Shown in pieces: positions 52,851 through 62,359 of a DNA stretch of 64,000 nt. The notes under the pieces were generated by a model. It worked only from the letters and a program-made list of their open reading frames with translations, searched no databases and was not told the origin of the DNA. The position numbers were made by a program, and so were the translations under genes. The stretch's first letter is position 1; the number at the start of each line of letters is the position of its first letter. Source of the DNA: Actinoallomurus purpureus (lineage in GTDB: Bacteria; Actinomycetota; Actinomycetes; Streptosporangiales; Streptosporangiaceae); NCBI RefSeq assembly GCF_024055795.1, contig NZ_JAMXMY010000008.1, forward strand, positions 248,001-312,000. The letters run 5' to 3'.

Positions 52851-53465
52851 TCAGCGGGGGAACGCCTGGCGGGTGCTGGCGCGCCACCGGGCCATCAGGC
52901 CGCCGGGGACGTCCTCGGTCGTCAGCGCGTAGCAGATGTGGTCGCGCCAGGCCCCGTCGATGTGCAGGTGACGCCGGCGCACGCCCTCCTCGCGGAAGCC
53001 GAGCTTGTCGACGACGCGGCGGCTGGCGGTGTTCTCGGGGCGGATGTTCGCCTCGACGCGGTGCAGGCCGACGTTGAAGAAGGCGTGGTCGACCGCCAGG
53101 GCGACGGCGGTCGGCATGACGCCCCGGCCGGCGACGGCCTTGTCGACCCAGTAGCCGATCTGCGCGGACCGCGCGGAGCCCCACACGATGGCGCCGATGG
53201 TGAGCTGGCCGGCGAACGCCCCGTCGTACGTGACGACCCACGGCAGGGCCAGGCCGTGCCGTGCCTCGCGGCGCATGGTCTGCACCATGCTGAGGTAGGG
53301 GCCCAGGCCGCTGCGGAACAGCGGGGTCTCGGGGTTGGTGGGCTCCCAGGGCCGCAGCCATTCGGCGTTGCGGATCCGTACCTCTCGCCAGGTCGACGCG
53401 TCGCGTAGCCGCAAGGGCCGCAGCCCGACCGGCCCCTCGTTCAGGTTGGCCGGCCAACCCCGCAT
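52851..53465 (-). CDS. rimJ: GNAT N-acetyltransferase (RimJ/RimL type)
   Basis: A 204-residue acetyltransferase. Motifs are LRPLRLRDASTWREVRIRN, the acetyl-CoA loop region IGYWVDKAVAGRGVMPTAV (Q/R-x-x-G-x-A/V) and LHRVEANIRPENTASRRVVDKLGF. RimJ acetylates the N-terminus of ribosomal protein S5 in E. coli; in actinobacteria the substrate of this conserved neighbour of glp is not known. ATG 53465 is preferred over an earlier ATG at 53510. Confidence 0.88.
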   Translation of the reverse strand: MRGWPANLNEGPVGLRPLRLRDASTWREVRIRNAEWLRPWEPTNPETPLFRSGLGPYLSMVQTMRREARHGLALPWVVTYDGAFAGQLTIGAIVWGSARSAQIGYWVDKAVAGRGVMPTAVALAVDHAFFNVGLHRVEANIRPENTASRRVVDKLGFREEGVRRRHLHIDGAWRDHICYALTTEDVPGGLMARWRASTRQAFPR

Positions 53466-53516
53466 GCGTTCCACACTCCCATGATTCCCCGGCGACGGGT
53501 CGAACGCCATCCTCGT

Positions 53517-53999
53517 TCAGGGGGTGCGTGGATGGTCGCCGCCGCCGATCTGGTCGATGGCGTGTCCGAGCACCTCGCCGAGCACCAGCATGCCGTCGCG
53601 CACCCCGCCCGTCGAGCCGGGCAGGTTGACGATGAGAGTACGTCCGGCGACGCCCGCCAGGCCACGGGAGAGGATCGCGGCCGGGACCTTGTCGCGGCCG
53701 GTGAGCCGGATGGCCTCGGCGATGCCGGGGATCTCGCGTTCGATGACGCGCCGGGTCATCTCGGGAGTCTGGTCGGTCGGGGTGAGACCGGTGCCGCCGC
53801 TGGTGACGACGGCGTCGTAGCCCTGGGCGACGGCGTCGCGCAGGACCTCCTCCACCGGTTCGCCGTCGGGGACGACGACCGGGCCGTCGACCTGGCAGCC
53901 CGCCTCTTGCAGCAGGGCGACGAGCACCGGCCCCGAGGTGTCCTCGTAGACGCCGGCGAAGGCGCGGTTCGAGACGGTCACTGCCATGGCCCTGACCAT
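53517..53999 (-). CDS. mog: Molybdopterin adenylyltransferase (MogA/MoaB family)
   Basis: A 160-residue protein that adenylates molybdopterin before metal insertion. It has AVTVSNRAFAGVYEDTSGPVL, the MPT-binding VVTSGGTGLTPTDQTPEMTRRV, and IVNLPGSTGGVRDGM (NLPGSxxG). GGAG lies nine bases before ATG 53999. An ATG at 54005 overlapping the moaC stop is an alternative. It is coupled to moaC upstream. Confidence 0.93.
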   Translation of the reverse strand: MVRAMAVTVSNRAFAGVYEDTSGPVLVALLQEAGCQVDGPVVVPDGEPVEEVLRDAVAQGYDAVVTSGGTGLTPTDQTPEMTRRVIEREIPGIAEAIRLTGRDKVPAAILSRGLAGVAGRTLIVNLPGSTGGVRDGMLVLGEVLGHAIDQIGGGDHPRTP

Positions 54000-54001
54000 C
54001 C

Positions 54002-54472
54002 TCATGATCTCCGCCAGACGCCGGTCTTGCCACCGGTCTTCTCCTCGACGCGCACGTCGGTGATGACGGCGGCGGGGTCGACCGCCTTGACCATGTCGAT
54101 GAGGGCGAGGCCGGCGACGGACACGCAGGTCAGCGCCTCCATCTCCACGCCCGTACGGTCCGCGGTGCGCACCTGCGCGGAGATGGCCACGCCGTCGTCG
54201 TGGACGGCGAGGTCGACGGTGACGCCGTGGATGGCGATGGGGTGGCACAGCGGGACGAGGTCGGGGGTGCGCTTGGCCGCCTGGATGCCGGCGATGCGGG
54301 CGACGGCGAGCGCGTCGCCCTTGGGGACGTTCCCCGCGCGCAGGGCGGCGACGCACTCCGCCGACAGGCGCACGAAGCCGGTGGCGGTGGCCGTACGCGC
54401 GGAGACCTCCTTGGCGGAGACGTCCACCATGCGGGCGGCACCGGACTCGTCGAGGTGGGAGAAGCCGCTCAC
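54002..54472 (-). CDS. moaC: Cyclic pyranopterin monophosphate synthase
   Basis: A 156-residue MoaC, second step of molybdenum cofactor synthesis. It has SHLDESGAARMVDVSAKE, PKGDALAVARIAGIQAAKRT, LVPLCHPIAIHGV and GVEMEALTCVSVAGLALIDM, which carry the active-site Lys, His and Glu residues. GTG 54472 overlaps the glp stop as GTGA. A longer open frame upstream is a shadow of glp. Confidence 0.95.
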   Translation of the reverse strand: MSGFSHLDESGAARMVDVSAKEVSARTATATGFVRLSAECVAALRAGNVPKGDALAVARIAGIQAAKRTPDLVPLCHPIAIHGVTVDLAVHDDGVAISAQVRTADRTGVEMEALTCVSVAGLALIDMVKAVDPAAVITDVRVEEKTGGKTGVWRRS

Positions 54473-55660
54473 GATAGCTCCAGTACGTCGACGGGGTCGC
54501 CCGCCGCGCGTTCGGTGACGTCTTCGGGGACCACGATGAGGGCGTTCGACGACGCGAGCGCGAACACCTGGTGGGAGCCCTGTGCCCCCGCCGGTGTCAC
54601 CGTGTACTCCCCCTCGTCGAGCGAGACGGCGGCGCGCAGGTAGTGGCGCAGTCCCGCCGGGGAGGTGATCGGCGCGGTGAGGCGGGCCCGTACGGTCCTC
54701 GGCGGCGCGGGCGGCAGTCCCTGCAGCGCGCGCAGCGCCGGGCGCACGAAGACCTGGAAGGAGACGTACGCGCTGACCGGGTTGCCGGGCAGCGTGAACA
54801 CGGGGACGCGGTCGTCGAGCAGGCCGAAGCCCTGCGGTTTGCCGGGCCGCATCGCGACCTTCTCGAACCGCATGGTCCCCACGCCCGACAGCACCTCCTT
54901 GACGACGTCGCGGGCGCCCATGCTGACGCCGCCCGAGGTGATGATCAGGTCGGCGTAGGCGAGCTGATCCTCGATGGTGGCGAGCACCTGACGAGGATCG
55001 TCGCCGACGGTGCCCTGCCGGAAGCCGACGCCGCCGGCCTCGGTCACCGCGGCGGTCAGCGCGAAGCTGTTGGAGTCCCAGATCTGGCCGGGTCCGACCG
55101 GGCGGCCGGGCTCGACGAGCTCGCTGCCGGTCGACAGCACGGCGACACGGGGCCGGGGGCGCACGAGGGCGCGGGCCCGGCCGACCGCGGCGAGCATCCC
55201 GATCTGGGCCGGGCCGAGCCGGGTGCCGGCCGGCAGGACCGTCTGCCCGGCGGTGACGTCCTCTCCGGCGCGGCGGATGTAGTGGCCGGGGGCGGCGGAC
55301 CGGCGGATCGTCACCTTGGCGGTGCCGCCGTCGGTCCACTCGACCGGGACGATGGCGTCCGCGCCGCCGGGCAGCGGTGCACCGGTCATGATGCGGGCGC
55401 ACAGCCCCGTCGCGATGCCGTACGCGCCCTGGTCGCCGGCGGCGATGTCGCCGACGACCGACAGCGTCACGGGTGATGTCTCGGTCGCGGCCGCGACGTC
55501 CGCGGCCAGCACCGCGTATCCGTCCATGGCGGAGTTGTCGAACGGCGGCAGGTCGACGGGCGCGGTGACCGGCTCGACGAGGACGCCGCCGTACGACTCT
55601 GGCAGGGCCAGCTCCAGGGGCGGAAGCTCCCGTATCGCCCCCAGGATGTCCGCCAGATGC

Positions 55661-55677
<17 letters not shown>
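54469..55677 (-). CDS. glp: Molybdopterin molybdotransferase / gephyrin-like protein Glp
   Basis: A MoeA-type enzyme of about 402 residues that inserts molybdate into the pterin. In corynebacteria its homolog Glp binds FtsZ and the receptor GlpR. The four MoeA domains are seen: LPPFDNSAMDGYAV, GADAIVPVEWT, VAVLSTGSELVEPG, and ITSGGVSMGARDVVKEVL followed by GKPQGFGLL and LPGNPVSAYVSF. Tandem ATGs at 55680 and 55677 start it inside the end of galU. Catalytic acidic residues (DNSAMDG, SGGVSMG) are intact, so it probably still has enzymatic activity. moaC and mog follow in overlap. Confidence 0.92.
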
Positions 55678-56575
<898 letters not shown>

Positions 56576-56677
56576 GACACGACCCTAACCGCCGATCGCC
56601 GCCATTCAGCGGACGGTCCCCCCTGCGGCGCGCATCCTCACGGGAATCTCACACCGTTTTCACGGGACAATGGAGAC

Positions 56678-57280
56678 GTGCGTGACATCACCGAGGACAA
56701 GACGGCCCTGCGTTCGGACCTTCTGGCGGCCCGCGCCCGCCTCACCCCGGACGAACGCACCGCCGCCGGGCGGCTGTTGCGCGACACCGTGCTGACGCTG
56801 CCCGAGGCGGAGATGGCCGGCACGGTCGCCGCGTACGTCTCGATCGGCGCCGAGCCGGCCACCCAGAGCCTGCTGTTCGCGCTGTGGAAGCGCGGCACGT
56901 ACGTCCTCGTCCCCCGGCTGCTGGCCGGCGGCGACCTCGACTGGGCCTCCTACGAGGGCCCCGAGTCGCTGCGCCCCGGCCGGTACGACCTGCTGGAGCC
57001 CACCGAGCCCGCGCGGGGCCCGGAGGCGGTCCGCAGCGCCGACCTGGTGATCGTCCCCGCGCTGGCGGTGTCGTCCACCGGCGTGCGCCTCGGGCGCGGC
57101 GGCGGCTCGTACGACCGGGTTCTGGCCCGCGTCGCACCGCAGATCCTGACGATCGCGCCGGTGTACGACACCGAGCTGGTCGCGTCCCTGCCCGCCGAGC
57201 CGCACGACCGGCCCGTACGAGCGGCGGTCACGCCGTCGGGCGGCCTCGTCAGGTTCGCCGTCGCCGGAGCCGGCGCATGA
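56678..57280 (+). CDS. 5-formyltetrahydrofolate cyclo-ligase
   Basis: A 200-residue enzyme converting 5-formyl-THF to 5,10-methenyl-THF with ATP. It has KTALRSDLLAARARLTPDER, a PRLLAGGDLDWASYEG segment and the signature LGRGGGSYDRVLAR. It starts with GTG 56678, two bases after GGAG. A frame open from 55316 is antisense to galU/glp and was rejected. It is divergent from galU. Confidence 0.93.
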   Translation: MRDITEDKTALRSDLLAARARLTPDERTAAGRLLRDTVLTLPEAEMAGTVAAYVSIGAEPATQSLLFALWKRGTYVLVPRLLAGGDLDWASYEGPESLRPGRYDLLEPTEPARGPEAVRSADLVIVPALAVSSTGVRLGRGGGSYDRVLARVAPQILTIAPVYDTELVASLPAEPHDRPVRAAVTPSGGLVRFAVAGAGA

Positions 57281-57315
57281 GTGAGCGGAGCGAGCGAATC
57301 ATAAGCATGGCGCGC
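57278..57315 (+). repeat. Short GC-rich interspersed word ATGAGTGAGCGGAGCGAGCG
   Basis: The gap behind the cyclo-ligase contains ATGAGTGAGCGGAGCGAGCG followed by AATCATAAGCATGGCGCG. I recall this word (read as MSERSERI) recurring between genes in Streptosporangiales. Within this window only one clear copy is seen, with a loosely related palindrome at 30060. Confidence 0.4.
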
Positions 57316-57344
57316 CCGGTCACTCCTCCGACGAAGGAGGCCGC

Positions 57345-58322
57345 ATGAGCGGCCGCCGGCGGCTGCTCGCCCTGCCGCCCCTCGGCGCGGACCTGATCCA
57401 TCACGTCTTCGACCCGCTGGGCGCCGACGTCATCGTGCCCGCCGAGCGGAGCCGTGACGCCCTGCACGCGGAGCTGGCCGACGCGGACCTGGTCATCGGC
57501 GACTTCACCGGTGAGCTGGCGATCGACGCCGCCGCCGTGGCCGCCGCCCCGCACCTGGCGTTCGTGCAGATGCCGTCGGTCGGGGTGGACACCGTCGACG
57601 TCGACGCGCTGACCGCCGCCGGGGTGCCCGTGGCCAACACCGCCGGCGCGAACGCCCGGTCGGTGGCCGAGTGGGCGCTGGGCGCCGCGCTGGACCTGTC
57701 CCGGCAGCTGTCGTGGGCCGACCGGCGCATGCGTGAGGGCGGCTGGCCGCAGCTGGAGACGGCCGCGCGCGGCTCGGACGAGCTGGCGAACCGGCGCGTC
57801 GGCGTGCTCGGCATGGGCGCGATCGGCGCCGAGGTGACACGGCTGTTCGAGGCCTTCGGCTGCCAGGTCGCGTACTGGTCGCGACGGCGCCGGGACACCG
57901 GTGTCTACCGGGAGCTCGACGATCTGCTGGCCGGCTCCGACATCCTCGTGGTCTGCCTGCCGCGCACGCCGGAGACCGTCGGGCTGCTGGACTCCCCGCG
58001 GCTCGCGCTGCTGCCGGAGGGCGCGTTCCTCGTCAACGTCGCACGCGGCGGCATCGCGCCGGACGACGCCGTGCTCGCCGCGCTGGAGAGCGGCCGGCTG
58101 GGCGGGGCGGCGCTCGACGTGTACGAGCGGGAGCCGTTGCCCGCCGACCATCCGCTCCGGCGGCACGAGAGCGTCCTGCTGTCCCCGCACGCCGCCGGTT
58201 CGACCCGGCAGTCGCAGCTGAACATCATCACGGCCGTCATCGACAACATCCGGGCCGCCGTCGAGGGCCGCCCGGTGGCGAACGTCGTCAACGGCCTCGG
58301 CCCGCTGATCCGCCGCCGCTAG
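57345..58322 (+). CDS. D-isomer-specific 2-hydroxyacid dehydrogenase
   Basis: A 325-residue NAD(P)-dependent dehydrogenase. It has QMPSVGVDTVDVDALTAAG, the dinucleotide fold GVLGMGAIGAEVTRLFEAFG, and catalytic Arg, Glu and His in VNVARGGI, DVYEREPLP and LSPHAAGSTRQS. GAAGGAGG six bases before the ATG sets the start. The substrate is unknown. It may be co-transcribed with the cyclo-ligase 64 bases upstream. A strong hairpin follows the stop. Confidence 0.92.
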   Translation: MSGRRRLLALPPLGADLIHHVFDPLGADVIVPAERSRDALHAELADADLVIGDFTGELAIDAAAVAAAPHLAFVQMPSVGVDTVDVDALTAAGVPVANTAGANARSVAEWALGAALDLSRQLSWADRRMREGGWPQLETAARGSDELANRRVGVLGMGAIGAEVTRLFEAFGCQVAYWSRRRRDTGVYRELDDLLAGSDILVVCLPRTPETVGLLDSPRLALLPEGAFLVNVARGGIAPDDAVLAALESGRLGGAALDVYEREPLPADHPLRRHESVLLSPHAAGSTRQSQLNIITAVIDNIRAAVEGRPVANVVNGLGPLIRRR

Positions 58323-58338
58323 TCGCGTCCTCCCGAGA

Positions 58339-58362
58339 CGCCGCCCGGCCCCCCGGGCGGCG
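58339..58362 (+). terminator. Hairpin terminator after the dehydrogenase gene
   Basis: CGCCGCCCGG and CCGGGCGGCG form a perfect ten-base stem with a CCCC loop, seventeen bases after the stop. There is no T-run, as usual in these genomes. Confidence 0.75.
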
Positions 58363-58419
58363 GTGCCGTGCTCACCGTACGTGACAGCTTGTGAGAAAGT
58401 CCTGATCAAGGGGGTGTGG

Positions 58420-59901
58420 GTGAAACTCGACCTGTGGCTGCTGCTCGGCTCGGCCGTGGTCATCGCCGCGATCGTGGCGGTACGCCTGGCGCATCGGAGC
58501 GGGCTGCCGAGCCTGCTCCTGTACCTCGCGCTCGGCCTGCTGCTCGGCGAGTCGGGATTCGGCATCCGCTTCGACGACATGCTGGTCGCCGAGACGCTGG
58601 GCCTGGCGGCGCTGGTCCTCATCCTGGCCGAAGGCGGGCTCACCACCCGCTGGTCGGCCGTACGGGGGTCCGTACCGGCGGCACTCTCGCTGTCCATCGC
58701 CGGCACCGCGGTCAGCATCGTGGTGGTCGCGGCGGCGGCGCACTGGCTCGTCGGCATCGACTGGCGCCTGGCCCTGCTGCTGGGCGCGGTCCTCGCCCCG
58801 ACGGACGCGGCCGCGGTCTTCTCCGTGCTGCGGCGGCTCCCGCTGCCCGAACGCCTGACCGGTGTCCTGGAGGCCGAGTCGGGGTTCAACGACGCGCCGG
58901 TCGTCATCCTCGTCGTCGTCCTCAGCGCCGGGCACGCCGCGACGCCGCTGCTCATCGCGGGTCAGCTGGTCTACGAGCTGGCCGTCGGAGCGATGATCGG
59001 CCTGGTCGTCGGCAGGTTCGGGGCGTACGCCCTGCGCCGGGCGGCGCTGCCCTCGTCGGGCCTGTACCCGATCGCGGTGCTGTCGCTCACCGTCGGCGCG
59101 TACGGCGCGGCGTCGATGGCGCACGCCAGCGGGTTCCTCGCGACGTACCTGTCGGCGCTCGTGCTCGGCAACAGCCCGCTGCCGCACCGCCCGGCCACGC
59201 GGGGGTTCGCCGAGGGGCTCGCGTGGCTCGCCCAGATCGGGCTGTTCATCGTGCTCGGCCTGCTGGCCTCGCCGCGGGAGCTGCCCGCGCAGATCGGAGC
59301 GGCGTTGATCTCCGGGTTCGTGCTGGTGCTGGTGGCCCGGCCGCTGTCGGTGCTGGTCGCCACGCCGTTCTTCGGGATCGACTGGCGGGAGAAGGCGTTC
59401 CTGTCGTGGGCCGGGCTGCGCGGCGCGGTGCCGATCGTGCTGGCCACCATCCCGGTGACGGCGGGGGTGACCGGGGCGCGGGCGCTGTTCGCGCAGGTGT
59501 TCATCATCGTGGTCGTCTTCACGCTGCTGCAGGGCCCGACGCTGGCGTCGTTCGCCCGGATCCTCAAGGTGACCATCCCCGAGCGCGCCCGGGAGATCGA
59601 CATCGAGGCCGCACCGCTGGAGGAGCTGCACGCCGACCTGCTGGAGATCCGGATCCCGCCGGACTCCCGCCTCAACGGCGTGGAGATCTTCGAGCTGCGG
59701 CTGCCCGAGGGAGCGGTGATCACCCTCGTCGTACGGGAGGGCGAGAGCTTCGTACCGGGCCCCGACACGGCCCTGCGCGCCGGCGACGAGCTGCTGGTCG
59801 TGGCCACGAGCGCCGCCCGCCCGGCGGCCGAACGCCGGTTGCGCGCCGTCAGCAGGCGCGGGAAGCTGGCCGGCTGGTACGGCGAGCGAGGCGATCAGTG
59901 A
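58420..59901 (+). CDS. CPA1-type cation/proton antiporter with TrkA-C domain
   Basis: A 493-residue antiporter with about twelve membrane helices. It has LLGAVLAPTDAAAVFSVLRR, the ion-site motif EAESGFNDAPVVILV and AFLSWAGLRGAVPIVLAT. The cytoplasmic end (from about residue 415) is a TrkA-C/RCK_C domain (RIPPDSRLNGVEIFELRLPEG...LRAGDELLVVAT), which points to potassium/proton exchange regulated by a nucleotide. GTG 58420 was chosen because AAGGGG lies seven or eight bases upstream; the frame is open further. Confidence 0.9.
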   Translation: MKLDLWLLLGSAVVIAAIVAVRLAHRSGLPSLLLYLALGLLLGESGFGIRFDDMLVAETLGLAALVLILAEGGLTTRWSAVRGSVPAALSLSIAGTAVSIVVVAAAAHWLVGIDWRLALLLGAVLAPTDAAAVFSVLRRLPLPERLTGVLEAESGFNDAPVVILVVVLSAGHAATPLLIAGQLVYELAVGAMIGLVVGRFGAYALRRAALPSSGLYPIAVLSLTVGAYGAASMAHASGFLATYLSALVLGNSPLPHRPATRGFAEGLAWLAQIGLFIVLGLLASPRELPAQIGAALISGFVLVLVARPLSVLVATPFFGIDWREKAFLSWAGLRGAVPIVLATIPVTAGVTGARALFAQVFIIVVVFTLLQGPTLASFARILKVTIPERAREIDIEAAPLEELHADLLEIRIPPDSRLNGVEIFELRLPEGAVITLVVREGESFVPGPDTALRAGDELLVVATSAARPAAERRLRAVSRRGKLAGWYGERGDQ

Positions 59902-59997
59902 ACGTGTGCGGCGGGAATGATTGGACGCCCGGTAGCATTAGCAGTCACTGAGTGAGAGTGCCAGTCCCCGAGGGCTGTGTACAGCTAGGAGGAACTC

Positions 59998-60363
59998 GTG
60001 CCGACGTATCAGTACGCGTGCACCGAATGCGGTGAGCCGCTGGAGGTCGTGCAGAAGTTCAGCGACGACTCGCTGACCGAATGCCCCGCATGCGGCGGGC
60101 GTCTGCGCAAGGTGTTCTCCCCGGCCGCGATCGTCTTCCGGGGTTCGGGCTTCTACCGCACCGACAGCCGCAGCGGTTCGACCGCCTCGGCCGGCGGCTC
60201 CGCGAAGAAGAGCGAGCCCGCCACGGCCGAGGCGAAGACGGAGTCGACGTCCTCGTCCTCCTCCGACTCGTCATCCGGCTCGTCATCTGGCTCGTCATCT
60301 GGCTCGTCGTCCGGCTCCTCATCCGGCTCTTCGAGCGGGTCGTCCGGCGAGAAGGTCGCCTGA
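59998..60363 (+). CDS. FmdB-type zinc ribbon protein with Ser/Gly repeat tail
   Basis: A 121-residue protein. The first 55 residues are the FmdB zinc ribbon: YQYACTECGEPLEVVQKFSD, LTECPACGGRLRKVFSP and a GSGFYRTD end. The tail is low complexity, first Ala/Lys/Glu-rich and then tandem SSSG units. The DNA there is a degenerate 12-base repeat (TCGTCATCTGGC-like) that can expand or contract. GTG 59998 follows AGGAGG by about six bases. Function of FmdB proteins is not settled. Confidence 0.9.
   Translation: MPTYQYACTECGEPLEVVQKFSDDSLTECPACGGRLRKVFSPAAIVFRGSGFYRTDSRSGSTASAGGSAKKSEPATAEAKTESTSSSSSDSSSGSSSGSSSGSSSGSSSGSSSGSSGEKVA
60246..60345 (+). repeat. Twelve-base tandem repeat coding for SSSG
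   Basis: Units of the form TCGTCATCTGGC repeat about six or seven times with small differences near the 3' end of the FmdB gene, preceded by TCC/TCG runs. Each unit keeps the frame and encodes Ser-Ser-Ser-Gly or Ser-Ser-Ser-Ser. Confidence 0.8.
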
Positions 60364-60378
60364 CCGGGGCGCCGTCGA

Positions 60379-60401
60379 GCACGTCCTGCGACAGGACGTG
60401 C
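60379..60401 (+). terminator. Hairpin terminator after the FmdB gene
   Basis: GCACGTCCTG-cga-CAGGACGTGC is a perfect ten-base stem with a three-base loop, fifteen bases behind the stop codon. Confidence 0.75.
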
Positions 60402-60446
60402 GTGACGGGCTCCCCGCCCGGTCCGCGGGGGGCCCATCCGATGTGA

Positions 60447-60593
60447 TCAGCGAACGGCCCGGGACAACGGCCGTTCGCCCGGCTCGGGCGCCTCGTACCA
60501 GGCCAGGCGGCCCGGCCACCAGACCCGCCTGCCGATGTCGTACGTCAGCGTCGGGACCAGCAGCGACCGGATCGGCAGGCTGTCGAGCAGCAC
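60447..60593 (-). pseudogene. C-terminal fragment of an MMPL/RND transporter gene
   Basis: The minus strand encodes VLLDSLPIRSLLVPTLTYDI, GRRVWWPGRLAWYEAPEPGE and a stop at 60447. This closely follows the C-terminal end of actinobacterial MMPL-family exporters (LLDTxxVRSLLVPALxxDLGRRxWWPSRL). The frame upstream degenerates within about fifteen codons and the twelve-helix body is absent. GTG 60593 could start a 48-residue peptide, but a remnant is far more likely. Confidence 0.75.
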
Positions 60594-60677
60594 ACCCGCA
60601 GGCGGTCGGCTGGGAGTTGTCCACAGGGTCGGGGGCGGTCTCGCGGCGGGTCGCTACGGCCGACTAGGGTCCGGCTC

Positions 60678-61475
60678 ATGCATGCAGAGATCGGCGTGAT
60701 CGGCGGGTCCGGCTTCTACTCCCTCCTCGACGACGTCGAGGAGATCGAGGTGGCCACCCCCTACGGCCCGCCCAGCGACTCCATCGCCCTGACGACGGTG
60801 GCCGGGCGCCGGGTCGCGTTCCTCCCCCGGCACGGCCGCGACCACCGCTACCCGCCGCACAAGATCCCCTATCGGGCGAACCTCTGGGCACTGCGATCCC
60901 TCGGAGTCCGGCAGGTCGTGGCCCCGAGCGCGGTGGGCTCACTGGTCGCCGAGCACGGCCCCGGCACGCTCGCCGTCCCCGACCAGCTCGTCGACCGCAC
61001 CAGCGGCCGCGCGCAGACCTACTACGACGACGGCGCCGTGCACGTCTCCTTCGCCGACCCCTACTGCCCACGCGGGCGCCGCACCGCGCTGGACACCGCC
61101 CGGGAGGCGGGCTGGCGGCCGGTCGACGGCGGCACGCTCGTCATCATCGAGGGGCCGCGCTTCTCGACGCGCGCCGAGTCCCGCTGGTTCGCCGGGCAGG
61201 GCTGGACCCTCGTCGGCATGACCGGCCACCCCGAGGCGATCCTCGCCCGCGAGCTCGCCCTCTGCTACGTCCCGGCCTGCCTCGTCACCGACCTCGACGC
61301 CGGGGTCGAGGAGGGAGCCGGCGTGACCCACGAGGAGGTGCTCCGCGTCTTCGCCGAGAACGTCGAGCGGCTGCGCGACCTCGTCATCGGCATCGTCGGC
61401 GCGCTGCCCGCCGAGCGCGACTGCCCCTGCCCGCACGCCCTCGACGGGCTCGAGGTCCCCATCGAGCTTCCGTGA
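60678..61475 (+). CDS. mtnP: S-methyl-5'-thioadenosine / purine nucleoside phosphorylase
   Basis: A 265-residue trimeric phosphorylase that releases adenine (or hypoxanthine) and methylthioribose-1-phosphate in methionine salvage. It has IGVIGGSGFYSLL, LPRHGRDHRYPPHKIPYRAN, VVAPSAVGSLV, IEGPRFSTRAESRW and VGMTGHPEAILARELALCY. MTAP members have Met-Thr-x-x-P/H-E like this one; the specificity between MTA and inosine is not decided by sequence alone. The ATG at 60678 lies right after an MMPL remnant. Confidence 0.9.
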   Translation: MHAEIGVIGGSGFYSLLDDVEEIEVATPYGPPSDSIALTTVAGRRVAFLPRHGRDHRYPPHKIPYRANLWALRSLGVRQVVAPSAVGSLVAEHGPGTLAVPDQLVDRTSGRAQTYYDDGAVHVSFADPYCPRGRRTALDTAREAGWRPVDGGTLVIIEGPRFSTRAESRWFAGQGWTLVGMTGHPEAILARELALCYVPACLVTDLDAGVEEGAGVTHEEVLRVFAENVERLRDLVIGIVGALPAERDCPCPHALDGLEVPIELP

Positions 61476-61611
61476 CCGCCCCCGCCCTGCGGCCCGGCCG
61501 CCCCCGCGCCGCCGTGAGCCTTCCACCGACCCGCCTCTCCCATGGAGCCGCCGCGGTCCTGGCCTGCGCCCGGTCGGGGAGGCGGCGCCCAGCGGACCTG
61601 CGGGCCGGGGC

Positions 61612-62211
61612 ATGCGCGCCGCGACGCCGATGAGGGCGTTGCTGAGCCGGCATCGCCGCCTGCTCGCCGCCGTGCTCGCGGCCGGGGCGGCGGCGTTCGG
61701 CCTGGCCGCCGCACGGCCCCACCCGCGCGGATCGCCGGTCCTCGTCGCCGCCCGCGACCTGCCCGGCGGGGCGACGCTGCGCGCCGCCGACGTCGGCACG
61801 CGCACCCTGCCCGCCCGCGCCGTGCCCGACGGCGCCGTCCGCCGGGCGGCCGGGCGCACCCTGGCCGGGCCGGTCCGCCGGGGCGAGCCGCTGACCGACG
61901 TACGGCTGCGCGGCCGCACACTGCTGGACGACGCGGACCCCGGCACGGTGGCCACCCCGGTGCGGCTCGCCGACGCCGCCGTCGTGCGGCTGCTGCACGC
62001 GGGCGACCGCGTCGACGTCCTCGCCGCCCGCGCCGAGGGCCCGGTGCCGGCGCGCACGGTCGCGGCCGGAGTGCCCGTCGTGGCGGTGCCCCGGCCCGGC
62101 CCCGAGACCGACGACGGCGCGCTGGTCGTACTGCGCACGGACCGCACCCAGGCGGCGGCCATCGCCCGCGCCGCCGTCGACTCCCGCCTGTCGGTCGCGA
62201 TCGTCGGTTGA
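61612..62211 (+). CDS. SAF-domain protein (CpaB/RcpC-like)
   Basis: A 199-residue protein with one N-terminal membrane helix (LLAAVLAAGAAAFGLAAA) and an outer SAF domain: VLVAARDLPGGATLRAADV, then RTLAGPVRRGEPLTDVRL, LHAGDRVDVLAAR and VAAGVPVVAVP. This is the form of Flp pilus assembly protein CpaB/RcpC. No other tad genes are nearby, so it may be a stand-alone member. Arg/Ala/Gly-rich composition is strong. An ATG six codons in is another possible start. Confidence 0.8.
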   Translation: MRAATPMRALLSRHRRLLAAVLAAGAAAFGLAAARPHPRGSPVLVAARDLPGGATLRAADVGTRTLPARAVPDGAVRRAAGRTLAGPVRRGEPLTDVRLRGRTLLDDADPGTVATPVRLADAAVVRLLHAGDRVDVLAARAEGPVPARTVAAGVPVVAVPRPGPETDDGALVVLRTDRTQAAAIARAAVDSRLSVAIVG

Positions 62212-62359
62212 CACGAGAATTCGCGACCGCCGGCTCGACGGTTGATCTCGTCAGATGGCGGCGGCCGCCGACAGTGACCTTGCCGCCGGCCTTGACGCGC
62301 AAAGGCAGATAAAACAGGCATCGCCCCGTCCACGGCGACGGCAAAGCGGCAACACCGAC

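Noticed and set aside
52669-54033. A 454-codon minus-strand frame across rimJ and mog
   Set aside because: It is a frame shadow, extremely rich in Arg, Gly and Pro. The real genes have conserved motifs in the neighbouring frames.
58416-59951. A 511-codon frame parallel to the antiporter gene
   Set aside because: It is Arg/Gly-rich with no membrane helices, while the overlapping frame is a clear antiporter.
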